Source: Oxytricha trifallax
Taxonomy: Eukaryota > Ciliophora > Spirotrichea > Sporadotrichida > Oxytrichidae
Length of the DNA stretch: 64,000 bases
NCBI GenBank assembly: GCA_000711775.1
Contig: ARYC01001397.1
Coordinates: forward strand, 1-64,000
Direction: 5' to 3'
Below are positions 45,815 through 58,044 of this stretch, piece by piece. Under the pieces are notes generated by a model. It was not told the DNA's origin and did not search any database. It saw nothing but the letters and a program-made list of their open reading frames with translations. The position numbers were made by a program, and so were the translations under genes. Position 1 is the stretch's first letter, and every line of letters begins with the position of its first letter.

Positions 45815-46700
45815 TGATAATAATAGTAATAATAATAGTAATAATAATATGATCACACTGAGGTCTCTGGGGACCCCAGATCTAAAATATATGTTAATAT
45901 ATAAGGGTCAAGCCCTTTTGAATTATATGTCAATTTGTTTGAACATTTATCCTCTTCTGTCTATTTCATCGATCAGTCAGGTCATGGGTGGTGAAGGGAA
46001 GACCGATGCAATGTCTATGAACCAAATACTTTGATATTTTCTCGAGTCAATATCTTGAATAAGATACGCTGTATTTTAGCCCATCTAGGCCTTAGGTCTT
46101 AACCCAATTTAGCTTTAGTTAATTGTGCTCCATAGATGATTTGAGTAGAGTCTCATCCAAGTTGATTCGTAGAGTTTTCTAGCTGATGATATCTTGGCTA
46201 TTGGTTTTGTCTTTTGGATTGTTAGTGTCAGGTTATCCGTTTTTGATAACATCATTAAGTTAGCATCGTTTATCCAAGGTGGGGGTTTAGCCTCTTTGTT
46301 GATCCAGTCTTCAATATAGGATATTAATGATATGGCATTGTATTTTTTCTCTGAGGAATCTATCACTAAAGTGTCTGGATCCAGTGTTTTAAAATTAGGA
46401 AAGTTTCGTAGAGTTTCCGTAAGTAGTTTATGTCTTCTAGTATTTTTGTTATACGCTGTTCGTCAACTCAATCTTTGAGAGGTTTGTTTGGTAATGGAGG
46501 GTAGTAACAACCAGCACTCTAGAGTTCGAAGAATTGTTTCGCTTTAACTTTGGATTAATCAAATGTATGATCCTAAAGTTATTTAACTATTTTTGTTCGT
46601 TTTCTCCTATAACCTTCTCAATAAATTTAGTTGCTTATTTAGCATTTCCCTTCATCCATAAATCTTAAATGATGTAGGTGTTATCTAAAATTATATTTTG
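45815..46700 (-). mobile_element. 5'-truncated LINE with reverse transcriptase fragment
   Basis: On the minus strand the reverse transcriptase core is recognisable: DANLMMLSKTDNLTLTIQKT, KPIAKISSARKLYES (the K/RPIA...KLxE motif), QSQIGLRPKAQMGQNTAYLI (the QxGFRP motif), and WFIDIA, the FxDI motif before the expected A-F-D. The frame breaks there and the 3' UTR follows directly, so the catalytic YxDD region is missing. Upstream, several frames carry related coding. The 3' end has the GGTCTCTGGGGACC palindrome and a (TAA/TAG)n tail at 45,815-45,850 shared with the copy at 20.1 kb. Confidence 0.8.
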
Positions 46701-47719
46701 CTAGTGTTTTTATTAAGTTTATATTTATGGTTAAATACTTTTGTTATTGTACCAATCTTATTCTAGTTTATATTTTTTTGATAATTATTAGTCATAATAT
46801 AATAAGTAAAAGTAAGTATACTTAACTTTTAAATTATAAAGTTGTTTTTTTTTACTTTATATATAGCGCATTTTATAAAAATTGGAGGTTAACACACACT
46901 ATTTATTTTCTATCTTAAAATTTTGTCTAAAATCCAAAATTATTCAATATTATTTGTAAATATAGTTAAAATACTTAAGATATAATATAATTAACTCAAC
47001 CAATTATTTATAAAAATATATTAAAAATATATATAGATGAAATCATTAATAGTAATCATAAATAAATATGATATAATAATTTATAAACTAAAAGTGCGGC
47101 ATAAGTATGAAAATTTTACTATTTTTACCCTACTTATTTTACACTTCTATGTCCTTAAGATTATTATCAATTTATTTAAAGGAAAGTTATTGAATTTTTA
47201 GCTATATCAAAATTTGAATATTTATTTTTTTAAATTCCTATATTACCAAATAATCGATTTGGAATTCTTTGACAAGATCCTAAACTATTGAAAAGGTTTA
47301 TGCAAAGAGAAGCAAACTAGCCAAAGAGAAGATGGAAGAGCAGAAGAGGAAACAGCAAGAATGAAAAAGATGGAAAAATTCAAATTACTATAAACAAACA
47401 AATTCAAAATAAAATGACTTCCGTATTAAAACAAAAGCCATTATGTTTGATCTTGATATACAATTATAGATTTAAATTAAATAAGGAGATTGATTGAATA
47501 AAGTAAAACCCTAATTTAAATTTAAATTAAAAAAAATAATATATAATTATTTTTATCTATTTTTCAATTATTTTCATTAAAATGGACATACTTTAATTAA
47601 TACTAATTATTACTTATCACCTCAATGTTAATTTTAATTCATTTTTAAATTATGTTATTCCACATATTTCATATTTTTACATAAACTACCACAATTATTA
47701 AGCTGGTAATGTATATGAT

Positions 47720-48200
47720 TATTCAAAAACCTATAATTATTACATAAAGTAAATTTGGAAACAATTCTATTGAAAAGTTTTTCCATTTAAAAAGCTTGTT
47801 AGCAAGTACCAGACGTAAATAAATATATATTTTGAAAACAAAAATTAATGTAATAACTCTATATAGAATTGCTGCTACACCATTTTTAAGTGGTAAAATC
47901 GCAAGGTTATCACAAAACAACTGGTGTGAATAATCATCTAATCATATGATTGCCATCTTTTATAATTCCTAAATGGGACCCAACGAGATATCTTAAACGT
48001 TTTTTTAGAGTATTTAAAGTAACATTTGCTGTAATAATGAATAAATAGTCAATGCTGCTTAATAAAATTAAACTCTCTTGGAATTTGAATAAGTCTTCTT
48101 TGCGACAAAAGAAGTCAAGAGAGTAACACTGAAAGATGAGAGTGTAGAGAAGCACAAATAGTATAGATGTTAGGCGAACCTACACAGAGTATTTCAAAAG
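47720..48200 (-). pseudogene. Membrane-protein-like coding fragments
   Basis: The minus frame LTSILFVLLYTLIFQCYSLD, then FCRKEDLFKFQESLILLSS and YLFIITANVTLNT, ends RYLVGSHLGIIKDGNHMIR at TGA (about 47,935). A second frame, CDNLAILPLKNGVAAILYRV and ITLIFVFKIYIYLRLVLANK, follows. Several hydrophobic segments alternate with charged loops, suggesting part of a multi-pass membrane protein broken by a frameshift or TGA. Family unknown. Confidence 0.35.
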
Positions 48201-50099
48201 CCGAATATAAAAGTAAATCACAATCTACATAATCTAGTTAAATAAAAGAAAGTTATCGTAGATGCAGAAGAGGAGCTATATATTTTCTGCAGAAGCTAAT
48301 TCATAATAGAATCACATTAGCACAGAAAAAAAAATTATAGCATAGCTTAAAAAGAATGGCCTGATAAAAGTAACTTGAGTATAAATCTATCTCTTTAGAA
48401 ATCAAGTATAATCTTTGTACGTTTTTCGATAATCATAGATGAATTTCTAAAAAAGTCCTAATTTATATATATCATCTCCTACATTTTATGAAAGTATATG
48501 ATAAATAAAGTCTTATTTAAGTATCACAACAGTGAAGCTACTTTTAAGAATCTTCAATTTAGAGAATTTTATGCTTAAATATAAATATAAATTAAAAATA
48601 GTAATATAATTAATTGCCAACTTTATTAATAAAAAATATTAGCACTTTTGAATTTATCCCCATATATTTTAATTTTATCATTATATCCAAATACATTTAT
48701 ACAATTAAAGATCTTAAATATTAATAATAATTTTCACATTTATGTAAAATTATTTATAGTTAATTATTTTTTGAAAGATAAAAATATTGCGAATAAATTC
48801 AAGAAACAATTAAAAAAATGGATGCCATATATATAAATATATCTAAGGTTATTTTAAAACTTAATATTAAATGTATTAGTTTATGAAGTAAATTTAAGCA
48901 CAATTAAATATTCATTTTAATTATATAAAATTGCTGTTTTTCCGAATAAATAAAAAGGCATTAATATTTTATAAATTACTTTATAGTATTTTATCAATAT
49001 TATTTATTTATAAAATTTTTTATTTATGAAATTTATTAAAAGAACTACTTTTTAAAATATTTACGCCACACTTGTATCAGCTGATAATTAAGTTAACCTT
49101 CATGATAAATATCTTGTGTGAATGTTAGCAATCGAAATTGTATGCAACATCAATACAATTTAAAAATGGTTATATTAAAAAATATTATTTAAGCGTCTCT
49201 TGTAAATTCTTACAAATTATTTTATATGCTGCTTTACAATAATATAATAATTAGAATATAGAATCAATTCAAAAAATGAAGCTTTCTCTATCTTCTTAAT
49301 AGATATTTGCTTATATCGACAGATAGTAATTTTATTTATCATAAAATTTTAGCCTATCAACCTTTCTAAATTGACTATTCTTCTAAAGTTTATTAATTAA
49401 TCCATTTATTACACTTATTAGCAGTGTGAGCTATCCTCCACGTACTTTACCTAGTTGGTGTTCACTTTATCATTTTGAGCTGACATCTTAAATCTATAAT
49501 TTTATCTCTTTAATCGAATAAAGTGACATTGCTCTTTCAAATTACTCCAATTTTATCTTGTTTAGTGTAATTATTCAAAATATACTATTTTATATATAAT
49601 ATTTTATAATTGCTTAAGAATGCCATATATTGTTATTTACTGTGGGTTCCATTCCATTATTATATAATTTACTTTTAGTATTGTTTTTCTTTCTGTTTCC
49701 TATTCATTAAACTTATTTAATGACATTTAACAAATATAGATCCACATGTTTTAAATGAAATCCCATCTTCAGCCAGGTATTGTAGTTCTCATCTTCCTTG
49801 TGATTCCTCCTTATTTGAATATTATAAAATTATAATTGATTTGTTAGAATGGAAAATAATAAAGAAATAATAACTCTTGCTAGATTAAGAACTAATGATT
49901 TTGTCATGGACTTTACCAATTTATATAATTCAATAAACACTATTAATGTTTGTATTTAATGATTACTTGTATTATATCTGAAACAACAAATAGTTATTAA
50001 TTTTATATTAAAAGCATTTAGCTATTCCTATAATTACCTAAACACTCATTATGATCATAAACTCTTTGCTATTCTTTTCATTCTAGAAATCCATTCAAA

Positions 50100-50330
50100 T
50101 TAACTATAAACAGTGACAAAGAGTTTGAATCTCAACCCAATAAGCAGATTCAATACACACCTGTTGAAGGACTGTGTAGAAGCAACTTTCAAGTTGATCC
50201 ATTCTATTTTAGCATAAGCTAGTCCTTATTAGGAGAGTCTATCAGCTTAAGCTTGGAGTCTACAAACATCCTCCACTTACTGCGTCTCTGAAACGAGGCG
50301 ATCATGTCGAGGCTTTTCGAGATATCCATT
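50100..50330. CDS. Coding-like block, strand ambiguous
   Basis: Plus strand: INSDKEFESQPNKQIQYTPV, then EGLCRSNFQVDPFYFSIS, to TGA near 50,300. Minus strand: MDISKSLDMIASFQRRSKWR, then MFVDSKLKLIDSPNKDQL. Both are open and protein-like. The minus reading has a Met and the better-looking composition. It is GC-richer than its surroundings, as expected of a macronucleus-destined segment. Confidence 0.35.
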
Positions 50331-51660
50331 AATATAACGAGCAAAGCATATGACTGTTTAATAAATAATTGTTTAATATAATGCCAGTTACTAAGTATTA
50401 AAACAGTTATTAAAAATATTGTAAATATTAATGTGAATCAATTTATTGATTTTCAAATTATGATTCAAAATCAATTGCAGCCGTTATTAGTTTTACTTTG
50501 ATAATAAGTGAATATTAAGAGGCATTAGATGAATTAATGAAAGTTAATTATGCTTCATTGCTTAGATATAATAACTTACAACACATTATTTCATTCATAA
50601 TTTAGTTTCAAAATCTATTACTTCATTTAATATAATTATCTAAGACTGAAAAAATTATAAAGCACTATTAACCTTATATTTATTATTTATGAATTGTATA
50701 ATTTATTAATAATTAAATATTGTTGAAGTATTATTATCAATTTTTCTTTAAGTCTCGGCATTTAAATTTATTTATCTCTTTATAAATATTTTGATGAAAC
50801 TGGGGCCCTATTTTATCAATTAATACTCCCTTCTCTTAATAAATGCTTAATTTTCAGCAAATAAAAACTATTCTTCTTTTGAATCCTGCTATTCAATTCT
50901 CTAAAATATCATTTATTATTCATTCTTTTTACGTACAATAATCAATCTTCTGTCGTTGGTAGTGATGCTTACTCTTAATCTTAAAATCAACGCATTGATT
51001 TTGATAGTGAATGCTCTACATTAAGAAGTTATTTAATTTCATATTTTATTAACTATTATGTGATTTGATCTTCTTTTTAGAAAATTGTTGGAAGAACTGG
51101 GTTCTTTAATGATTTTTGCATTAATTAGAAATTAAGAAAAAACAAAATTCTTCATATTTAAAATTAGGATTTAATCCTCAAAATTTTTAAGTGATGATTA
51201 GTAATTCTTTTTGCTTTATCAAGCTAGCCGAATTTAAGAGATATTTGCGACAAATATATAAATTGCCAAAAATCATTCATATTGACTATTTAATTTATTC
51301 TAATTGATTAGTGTTATAATTAGTAAAGAGAATAATATATATTTTCTATCTCTCTGTTTTACTTATTCAATCAAAATAATCTGCATTATTTATTTTATTT
51401 AAATTAATAACACATTTAGAGTTACTTATACCAATACAAATTAAATTATTTGCATTTTAAAGTAGTTTGCTAACGAAAGTAGTCCTCTTCTCAATTTATT
51501 TTCCCTTCCAAAAATTTCAAGATTTAATCTACTATATAAATGAAAAGTAAAAAATTTCTCTGTATTCTCTGAATTATTTCTCCTGAATCTAATTACGATA
51601 TTTTTTGAATAAAGTGAATTGTATTAAATAATAAAATAGACAAATAAATAATTAAAAAAA

Positions 51661-51962
51661 TGTCTGATCAGAGTGCTCTGTGTCATTCAACATTAATGTA
51701 AGTTACAAAAAACATATCTAACATTTTATTTTTACAGGAGTTACACCTGGTAAGACTGAAGACGTCAACGAAGAGGGAGTTCAAGGAGCCACAGAGAGAA
51801 GGGCAAAAAATTAAGATATTAGATGATAAAGATGAAGATGAGGAAGAAGAAGAAGATGAAGCGTTTTTTTGTTAAATTTGCTATTACTATTACTACTATT
51901 ACTATTGTTATTATTCTAAATTCATTTTCTAATTCACTTTGTTTTGTGAAGAAAAAAAATCA
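51661..51962 (+). CDS. Possible small gene with acidic tail and intron-like segment
   Basis: The ATG at 51,661 reads MSDQSALCHSTL. It is followed by GTAAGT...TTTTTACAG (51,699-51,739), a good intron consensus. Beyond it, LHLVRLKTSTKREFKEPQRE, then KILDDKDEDEEEEEDEAFF, is open. The unspliced frame is also continuous, whereas removing the intron gives a short product, so the gene model is unsettled. Confidence 0.3.
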
Positions 51963-52735
51963 TGAATATATCACTGATTTGGTTTTTTTGAATTGTAAAT
52001 ATTATTGACATCACTTTTGTGTAAATATATTATTAAAATTTATATTTTAAATTAATTTTAAGATATAAGACTTGTTAACATTGTATATTTACTCTAACCA
52101 GTGCACATTTTAGTTATTTTATCCAATTTACCTCTATCTGCTTCCAGATATCCATTTTTACTTATAAATTGTCTCTTGAATCCCCTATTTAAGTTTAAAT
52201 CCCCAAATATATTTATTATTTTTTCAAACATAAAGCAACGAATGTCATGTTTAGGATTTGGCAAATTTTACTTATTTTTTCTGAAGGTCAATAATTTAAA
52301 AATATATAGCTTAATTTTTCTCTACATTCAATCTTAGCTTTTCCAACATCTTCTAGTCTCTCCTATCTAATTCAAAATACTTGGGCTTTTAAGATTATTA
52401 TATGTAAATGTCTATACCTTTTTGCCTAATTATCAGAAGACCTTTTATATTGGTATTTTAATTATAGGTCCATGAATTCCACATTTTTTGTTTAAGTCGT
52501 AGTTTTTTCTTGATTAATTTGAATCTCTTGCTTATTTGAGTATTTGAGTAAATGTCTAAGGCAATAATTGCTAAAAACATAAATATTGGTAATTTAGTTT
52601 AAACTAATCTTATCTTTTGCTTTTATGATAAATTGCGAATTTTTAATAAGATACGTTCTTAAAGATGGTCCATTGTCGTAGCCCTTATTGATGTATGAAC
52701 TTTAAAATTCATTTCTCGCATCATCAAATTTTTAT

Positions 52736-53154
52736 TATTGTAGAAATACATTTGAATTTGGAAAATTAATTATAATTAAATTAATAATAAATCAAAATCG
52801 TGGCAGTTAAAGTTAGCCAATATGAACGATCTAGGGCTCATTCAATAGAGAATTCAAAATTAGCTGGACTTTATTATTGGCGGTAATATCTTATCGCATC
52901 GAGGGAGCGAGATAACTTGACTTTAATGTGAGGTAATAATTTATCTAATTTAGAGGCATCTAATTAAAGTCAAGTTATCTCGCTCCCTAGATGCGATAAA
53001 ATAGTACCGCCAATAATAAAGTCCAGCTAATTTTCAATTCTCTATAGAATGAGCCCTAGATCGTTTAAATTGGCCAACTTTAACTGCCACGATTTTGATT
53101 TATTATTAATTTAATTATAATTAATTTTCCAAATTCAAATGTATTTCTACAATA
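52736..53154. mobile_element. Fold-back MITE, copy B (~419 bp)
   Basis: A nearly perfect palindrome with ends ATTGTAGAAATAC / GTATTTCTACAAT and long arms containing GTGGCAGTTAAAGTT, AGCTGGACTTTATTATTGGC and GGTAATATCTTATCGCATC. The unpaired centre is only about 50 bp. Same family as 45,290-45,702, but its arms are better matched, so it is probably the younger copy. Confidence 0.93.
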
Positions 53155-53639
53155 CTTAGCATGCGCATCTTTAATGTCTTAAGTGGTTATACTTGGATGA
53201 AGCCCAATCTAAACTGTAAGTTATGTATATTATCAATTATGATAAATATTTATGCCACTTAAACAGTGTTGCTGCAAGCATTCTATATTTCATTATTTTT
53301 TTACCAAAATTAAACTTACTTAACAAAAATTACAACATGCCAATAAAAATAAGGAACATATTTTGAACAAATATTAGTATGAAGAATAAAAATCTCCTCT
53401 TACATCTCTGCATTTTATTTTAATTTAAATAATATGATTATAAATTAGCGTATTATATAGGAGAGAATAAAAAATAAATCTCTATTTTTAATATTTCCCA
53501 AATTGAAGTTAATATACTTAATACTTTAATTGAGAGATTTATATAAATATGAAAAATACATTATTTAGTTAGTCACATATTAGGATGCTTTCTTAGCGGT
53601 TAATTGTAATCAGACTGATTTATTTGTTTGGTGTATCCT

Positions 53640-53900
53640 GCTCAAGCAGTTCAACGGTGGGTCAGAAATATTTTATTATCTTTGTCCATGATATTTCTGA
53701 AAAGTCTAACGATTGGTTTCATGATGAATTAAACTAGCATCTTTTGAGTACGAATCCATCATCAGATTCTTCAGTCTCCACCTAAGCATGTGAGGTACAT
53801 TTCACTTCAGCACAAGTAGATATCTACTCAGCAAGAGTAGTACTGAGTTGTTCTTGAGGGGCATGTCCTTGGTACTTTCAATCAATTAATATTTTCATCA
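53640..53900 (-). pseudogene. Coding fragment of unidentified protein
   Basis: The minus frame KYQGHAPQEQLSTTLAEQIS, then CAEVKCTSHAQVETEESDDG and FVLKRCQFNSS, stops at TGA. It seems to resume one frame over as MKPIVRLFRNIMDKDNKIFL, ending THR at TGA. GC-richer than its flanks. No family recognised; possibly a C-terminal segment. Confidence 0.35.
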
Positions 53901-54950
53901 TGCAGATGAAGCGGTGAAATTGAATATTTCTCCATTTCTTGCAATTTCACTCAATTTTAGCATTAAAGATTATATAATATTATTAGAAATGCAGTTGCAA
54001 GTATATTTATTTTATATTTTTTAATCTAATATTATTAAGTTAAGTAGAAAAGCTTAAAATATTACAAAAAATTAAGTATTTGTTTATATTAATTAAATTC
54101 ATAATAATTTAGAATCATAGTTCTCAAGTATTGATTTTAGTCAAGTATATTTATTATTATGTTCATTTAATTCTTCTTTAATAAAAGTAAAAAAATAATA
54201 CTAATCCTGTGATAACTTTATGAGAGAATTTGAGGATGGTTACAATTTGTGAGGGAAAAAATGCAATGTATATTTAGTATGCTAGAAGATGAGGTTAAGA
54301 CAATAATAGGTGTGTTCAATATGTTATAAATTATATTTATTTAAATTATTAGATTACTAAATTTTCGTAAAAATTATTCTGATTATATTATTTAGATTAA
54401 GTTGACTTTTATAAATCATAAGATTGTTTAACTTGAAATAAAACTCGTTGATTCAATTAATAAAAAGAAAATGGTGTTAAAAACAAAGAAATAAAGTTTA
54501 ATTTCCAATATAAAAAAGTAAAAAAAAGTTTTTTTAAGATTTCAAAACTTTTCAAACAATAACATAAATAAGCAATTTCTAAATATATCTAATATAAACT
54601 AATATTTATTTTAATCCTTCAATTTAATAATATTCACAATTATCTTCAATAAAATTAAAATAACAGAGTTAAATAAAAGATAAAAAAAAGAAATCTCAAC
54701 TAATAAAGAAAAGGGTAATATAGACATATATTAAAATATAAAAAAAATAAAAAAATTAAAGATAGAAAAATGTATTGACAAGGCATGAATGAAAGAAAAT
54801 TAAAATAATATAGAATAAGATTTAAACACTTTCAGTATGAATTTGTAATCTAATTTAAAATAGAGAAATTTTAATATAAAAAAAAAATATAAATAAAATT
54901 TTAAATTTTAAAAAAATTATTGGTATATGAGAGTTCATTCAATGAAATGG
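53901..54950. other. AT-rich noncoding stretch
   Basis: A-rich, no coding or repeat signal noted before the dispersed repeat at about 54,965. Confidence 0.45.
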
Positions 54951-54964
54951 ATAGATAGTCTTGA

Positions 54965-55050
54965 TAAAAGGATTTTATCTTTTGTAATCTTGAGTCGAAT
55001 CTTCGATATCCGATAATGGTTGTATCAGATTGGAAGTGCTTTAGTCAAAT
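54965..55050. repeat. Dispersed repeat next to TBE ends, copy B (inverted)
   Basis: The reverse complement contains caatctgatacaaccattat, cggatatcgaagattcgact and aaagataaaatccttttatc, matching 37,239-37,330. It lies about 60 bp outside the left end of the TBE element and reads away from it. Confidence 0.8.
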
Positions 55051-55112
55051 TGTTGATAGTTATTTTCATTAAGAATTGTTTTATGATTAGTTGAGAGTTA
55101 AGAGTGAAGTGT

Positions 55113-55198
55113 CAATGAGTCAAAACCCCTTAATGAGGTTTATAAGTGCTTTGATTTGTAAGGTATATAGTTGGGGTCTTATTGGGGTAAGTAGAGAA
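55113..55198. repeat. TBE left terminal inverted repeat
   Basis: Matches the reverse complement of 59,136-59,220 closely from the inner C4A4 unit inward. The outermost C4A4 unit is altered. Confidence 0.92.
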
Positions 55199-55253
55199 AT
55201 TGCAGGTTTTATATTAATTTAATGAGTAATAAATGTATATTAGTGTACTTAAT

Positions 55254-56689
55254 TCAAACAAATTTTATCTGCTTACTCTTGAATCTAGCTGTCTGTAATG
55301 GCTCGAGTATATCGTCTAATAATTATCTAGGATATGCTGGAGCTCTGAAAATTATCATCTCAACTAACTTCTTAATTTTATCACAGACATCTTCTTGTTA
55401 AATATGTTTAGCAGCCAAACTTATAGATTATTTCTCGTGTTTTGTTCCAAAGTAAGATATCCTTTCCATATCACACTCTAAGATTATTGCAGCTACCGCC
55501 AAAACATCCCACTTAACAGAGCCATTAGTCCACTTCTCTCTGATTGGGAAGTATCCTGGTGTGCCTAATACTTTTGCTAAAGTCACTATCTCTTATCTTA
55601 TTTCTCTATTGAAATCAATGACTACTATTTCTAAAGGACAGAGATTGATCATTACATTTTCTGGCTTCAAATCTCTATGAACATACCTTATATCATGGAG
55701 CTCCTGAACACCCTTAGTCATTTCTGTGAGAATCTCATTCAAATCATCAGGATATCTATTATGATAGAGATACTCTCTTAGAGTCATTTCAAACTTCTTA
55801 AGTCGAGTGCAATAAAACCATGTCCAAAGAATAACTCCATCTAATTTAAGCAAGTTCTTGCATTATTTTTTCTAACCATCTCTTCGTATTAAGTACTCAT
55901 TGGCAAACTTATTTTGATACTGCTCGTTCTTTATGAGATATCTGAATGGATATACCTTATAAGCATGCTCATCAACTACTATGCGTTTTGCCTTTAGGCA
56001 AGTCAATAAGCAAATAGTTGTCAATACAACTGGTGATGTCTCCTGCATTTAATGCAGGTATATACATAACTCTCTCTTAAAGGCAATCTATATCATACCA
56101 TTGGCTGGTTGGTTCATTGACTTCTATCGTTTCTGTCTCTTAAATCTCTCCTGTTGCTCTCTTTAAGACTCAAGAGTATTTAACTTTCTCTTGGCTGGAA
56201 CAAGTTTTTAAGTTTATCTATCTTACATTAAAAACTCGATTATATGATGCTTTTACATGTGTCTTTTTATTTAGCTGAGTGAGTATAAGACTTCATAAAA
56301 GTTGTGCATTAGAACCTCCATCCACTTTATCATGCTTAAAGTATATCTTGGCTTTGCCAGAGTGTACCTCTTTAAGGTGTCTCTTCAAGCTCTATTTAGT
56401 TGTGAAGAAATTCTAACAATCATTGCATTCAAAAAATTTTTAAATTTTCAATTGGTTGCTGTTCTTTTAGCTCATCAACATATTCAATTTATGTTTGAAG
56501 TACAATTTCTGTTCTATTCTTCTAGATTAATACTTCAATTTTGAAGACCTCTGCTTCAAATTCAAGAGATCTTATTACAACCTCCTCCCTCTCAACATAA
56601 ATAACTTCTGGCCTTTTAGTTGAGCAAAAGTTTAGATATGATTAACCATTGCCAAGAGAAACTGCTTTTCGATTTAAGTTAGCCGCCAT
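55254..56689 (-). pseudogene. TBE zinc finger-protein kinase gene, frameshifted
   Basis: The ATG at 56,689 (MAANLNRKAVSLGNG) opens an N-terminal region, then a C2H2 finger CNDCQNFFTTKQSLKRHLKE plus VH (about 56,370-56,435), a basic linker, and a kinase-like domain. Kinase motifs are EHAYKVYPF (Lys), LTEMTKGVQELHDIRYVHRD then LKPENVMI, VVIDFNREI in place of DFG, LGTPGYFPIREKW, and WDVLAVAAIILECDM. It ends at TGA 55,254. HRD and the metal-binding Asn are kept. The Gly of DFG is Asn and no glycine loop was seen, so activity is uncertain. Frameshifts lie in a poly-T run near 56,436 and near 56,310. The kinase half is open. Confidence 0.9.
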
Positions 56690-57274
56690 GTTTTAATTTA
56701 AATTTAAATTTCTATTAAAAGCTCTAATAACCCCTCTAGTTATAGTAACTCTGAATAGGAGTTGGCACTGCAATAATAATGACTGATTTTCAGGTCTTAG
56801 AGATCATATTTATACTTAGTTTATAGCTATAATTTTTCCTAATTTCATGCTTAATATTTTTAATTTTGGCACCAACTTAGATAAAATTCAAATTGGTACT
56901 GTTACCAATTAGGTTTTGAACCATTTTGGAACTTTTCCATTAAAACCTCATTAGTTTAAAACGAAGTACTAATTAAGTTTTGGTACTATTAAATTGGTAC
57001 CAATTAAATTTAAACGAAATTAGTACCAGCACTAATCAAATTTAAACAAATTTAGTACTAATTTAATGGAACTAAATTGATAAAAATGGAGCTCCATCTC
57101 TTAAGTATGTTACAGCTTCTGCCAGCTTTCTCCACGTATCTTTACTAGGTTAACCTCCTATAAGATGCCCATATTTAATACAAAAATTTTAAACAATAGG
57201 ATCCAGAACTCTATATATTAAAATTTGAAATTCAATAACAATGAAGGAACAAGTATGGAATCTATAGTACTGCA

Positions 57275-58044
57275 ATGAAGAGGGTTGAAGCTTAAGAAAT
57301 GATACCAAGATTTAGAAGTAAGGAAGATCTCTATCGATACCTCACTCAACATGGTAAGCATGTAACATATACTTAATCATATACTATAGTGGGATTATTC
57401 CTTCCAACGATGGAAGGTACCAAAATTTCATTCTTAAAAGCTATACTCTGTGATGAGAAGAAAGCCTTCAAAAACAGTGAAATTAAGTTGATAGAAATAC
57501 CAAACTACCCAGAGATTTTAGTCACTAATCTCTACGAAGATGCGATGAAGGATGAAGAGTTGGTAGTTTACCTTCCTACCAAGAAACAACTCTCTAACAA
57601 ACTTCCAGAAAGGAGCTTTTTCTTTGGTTTTCTTGGCACTTTAAGAGAGAGTTATCTCAGGGAGATAATTGATGAAGCTCATAAGAAACGCTACAATATT
57701 TCTCCTGAAGATTAAAAGAAGAAAGGCATTCTAATAAGCGAGGCCTGGCTTGCGCAGCTTAAGAAGCATCCATACCTTTCTAGTAAGCTTTGACATATAA
57801 CTTTGTAGGGAAACCTGGAACTGGTATATTCCTAATGAAAGAACATGCAAATGTTCACAGAGAGAGAAAGTCATAAACTATACATGAAGTGAGCAAGAGG
57901 CTTTATAAAGATGTCTAAAAACCATATGAAATAAACATGGATGCAGGAGCTGGCACTAAGAGAAGAAATGTGGGCTCAAGCAAGCCATAAGAAGAAGAAA
58001 ATAAAGAGAACCCAAATCCTTTTAAGAGCTCATTTAATATGTGA
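57275..58044 (+). CDS. TBE ORF2, ~20-kDa protein of unknown function
   Basis: The ATG at 57,275 (MKRVEAQEMIPRFRSKEDLY) opens 172 codons to a TGA at 57,791, including VGLFLPTMEGTKISFLKAIL, VTNLYEDAMKDEELVVYLPT and LPERSFFFGFLGTLRESYLR. One frame over, coding continues LTYNFVGKPGTGIFLMKEHA and HEVSKRLYKDVQKPYEINMD to a TGA at 58,042-58,044, overlapping the transposase stop by ~15 bp on the other strand. Either the true protein is ~256 residues with a 1-nt shift near 57,775, or the upstream stop is real. Homologous to 16,540-17,316. No known domain recognised. Confidence 0.8.

Larger units (their letters stand above)
46700..52730. other. AT-rich stretch with a few coding-like fragments
   Basis: Mostly noncoding A/T. 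Small protein-like fragments are listed separately (47,720-48,200; 50,100-50,330; 51,661-51,960). In addition, IEKVYAKRSKLAKEKMEEQK at about 47,290-47,366 ends at TGA and may be an isolated terminal exon. No mobile-element enzyme recognised. Confidence 0.4.
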
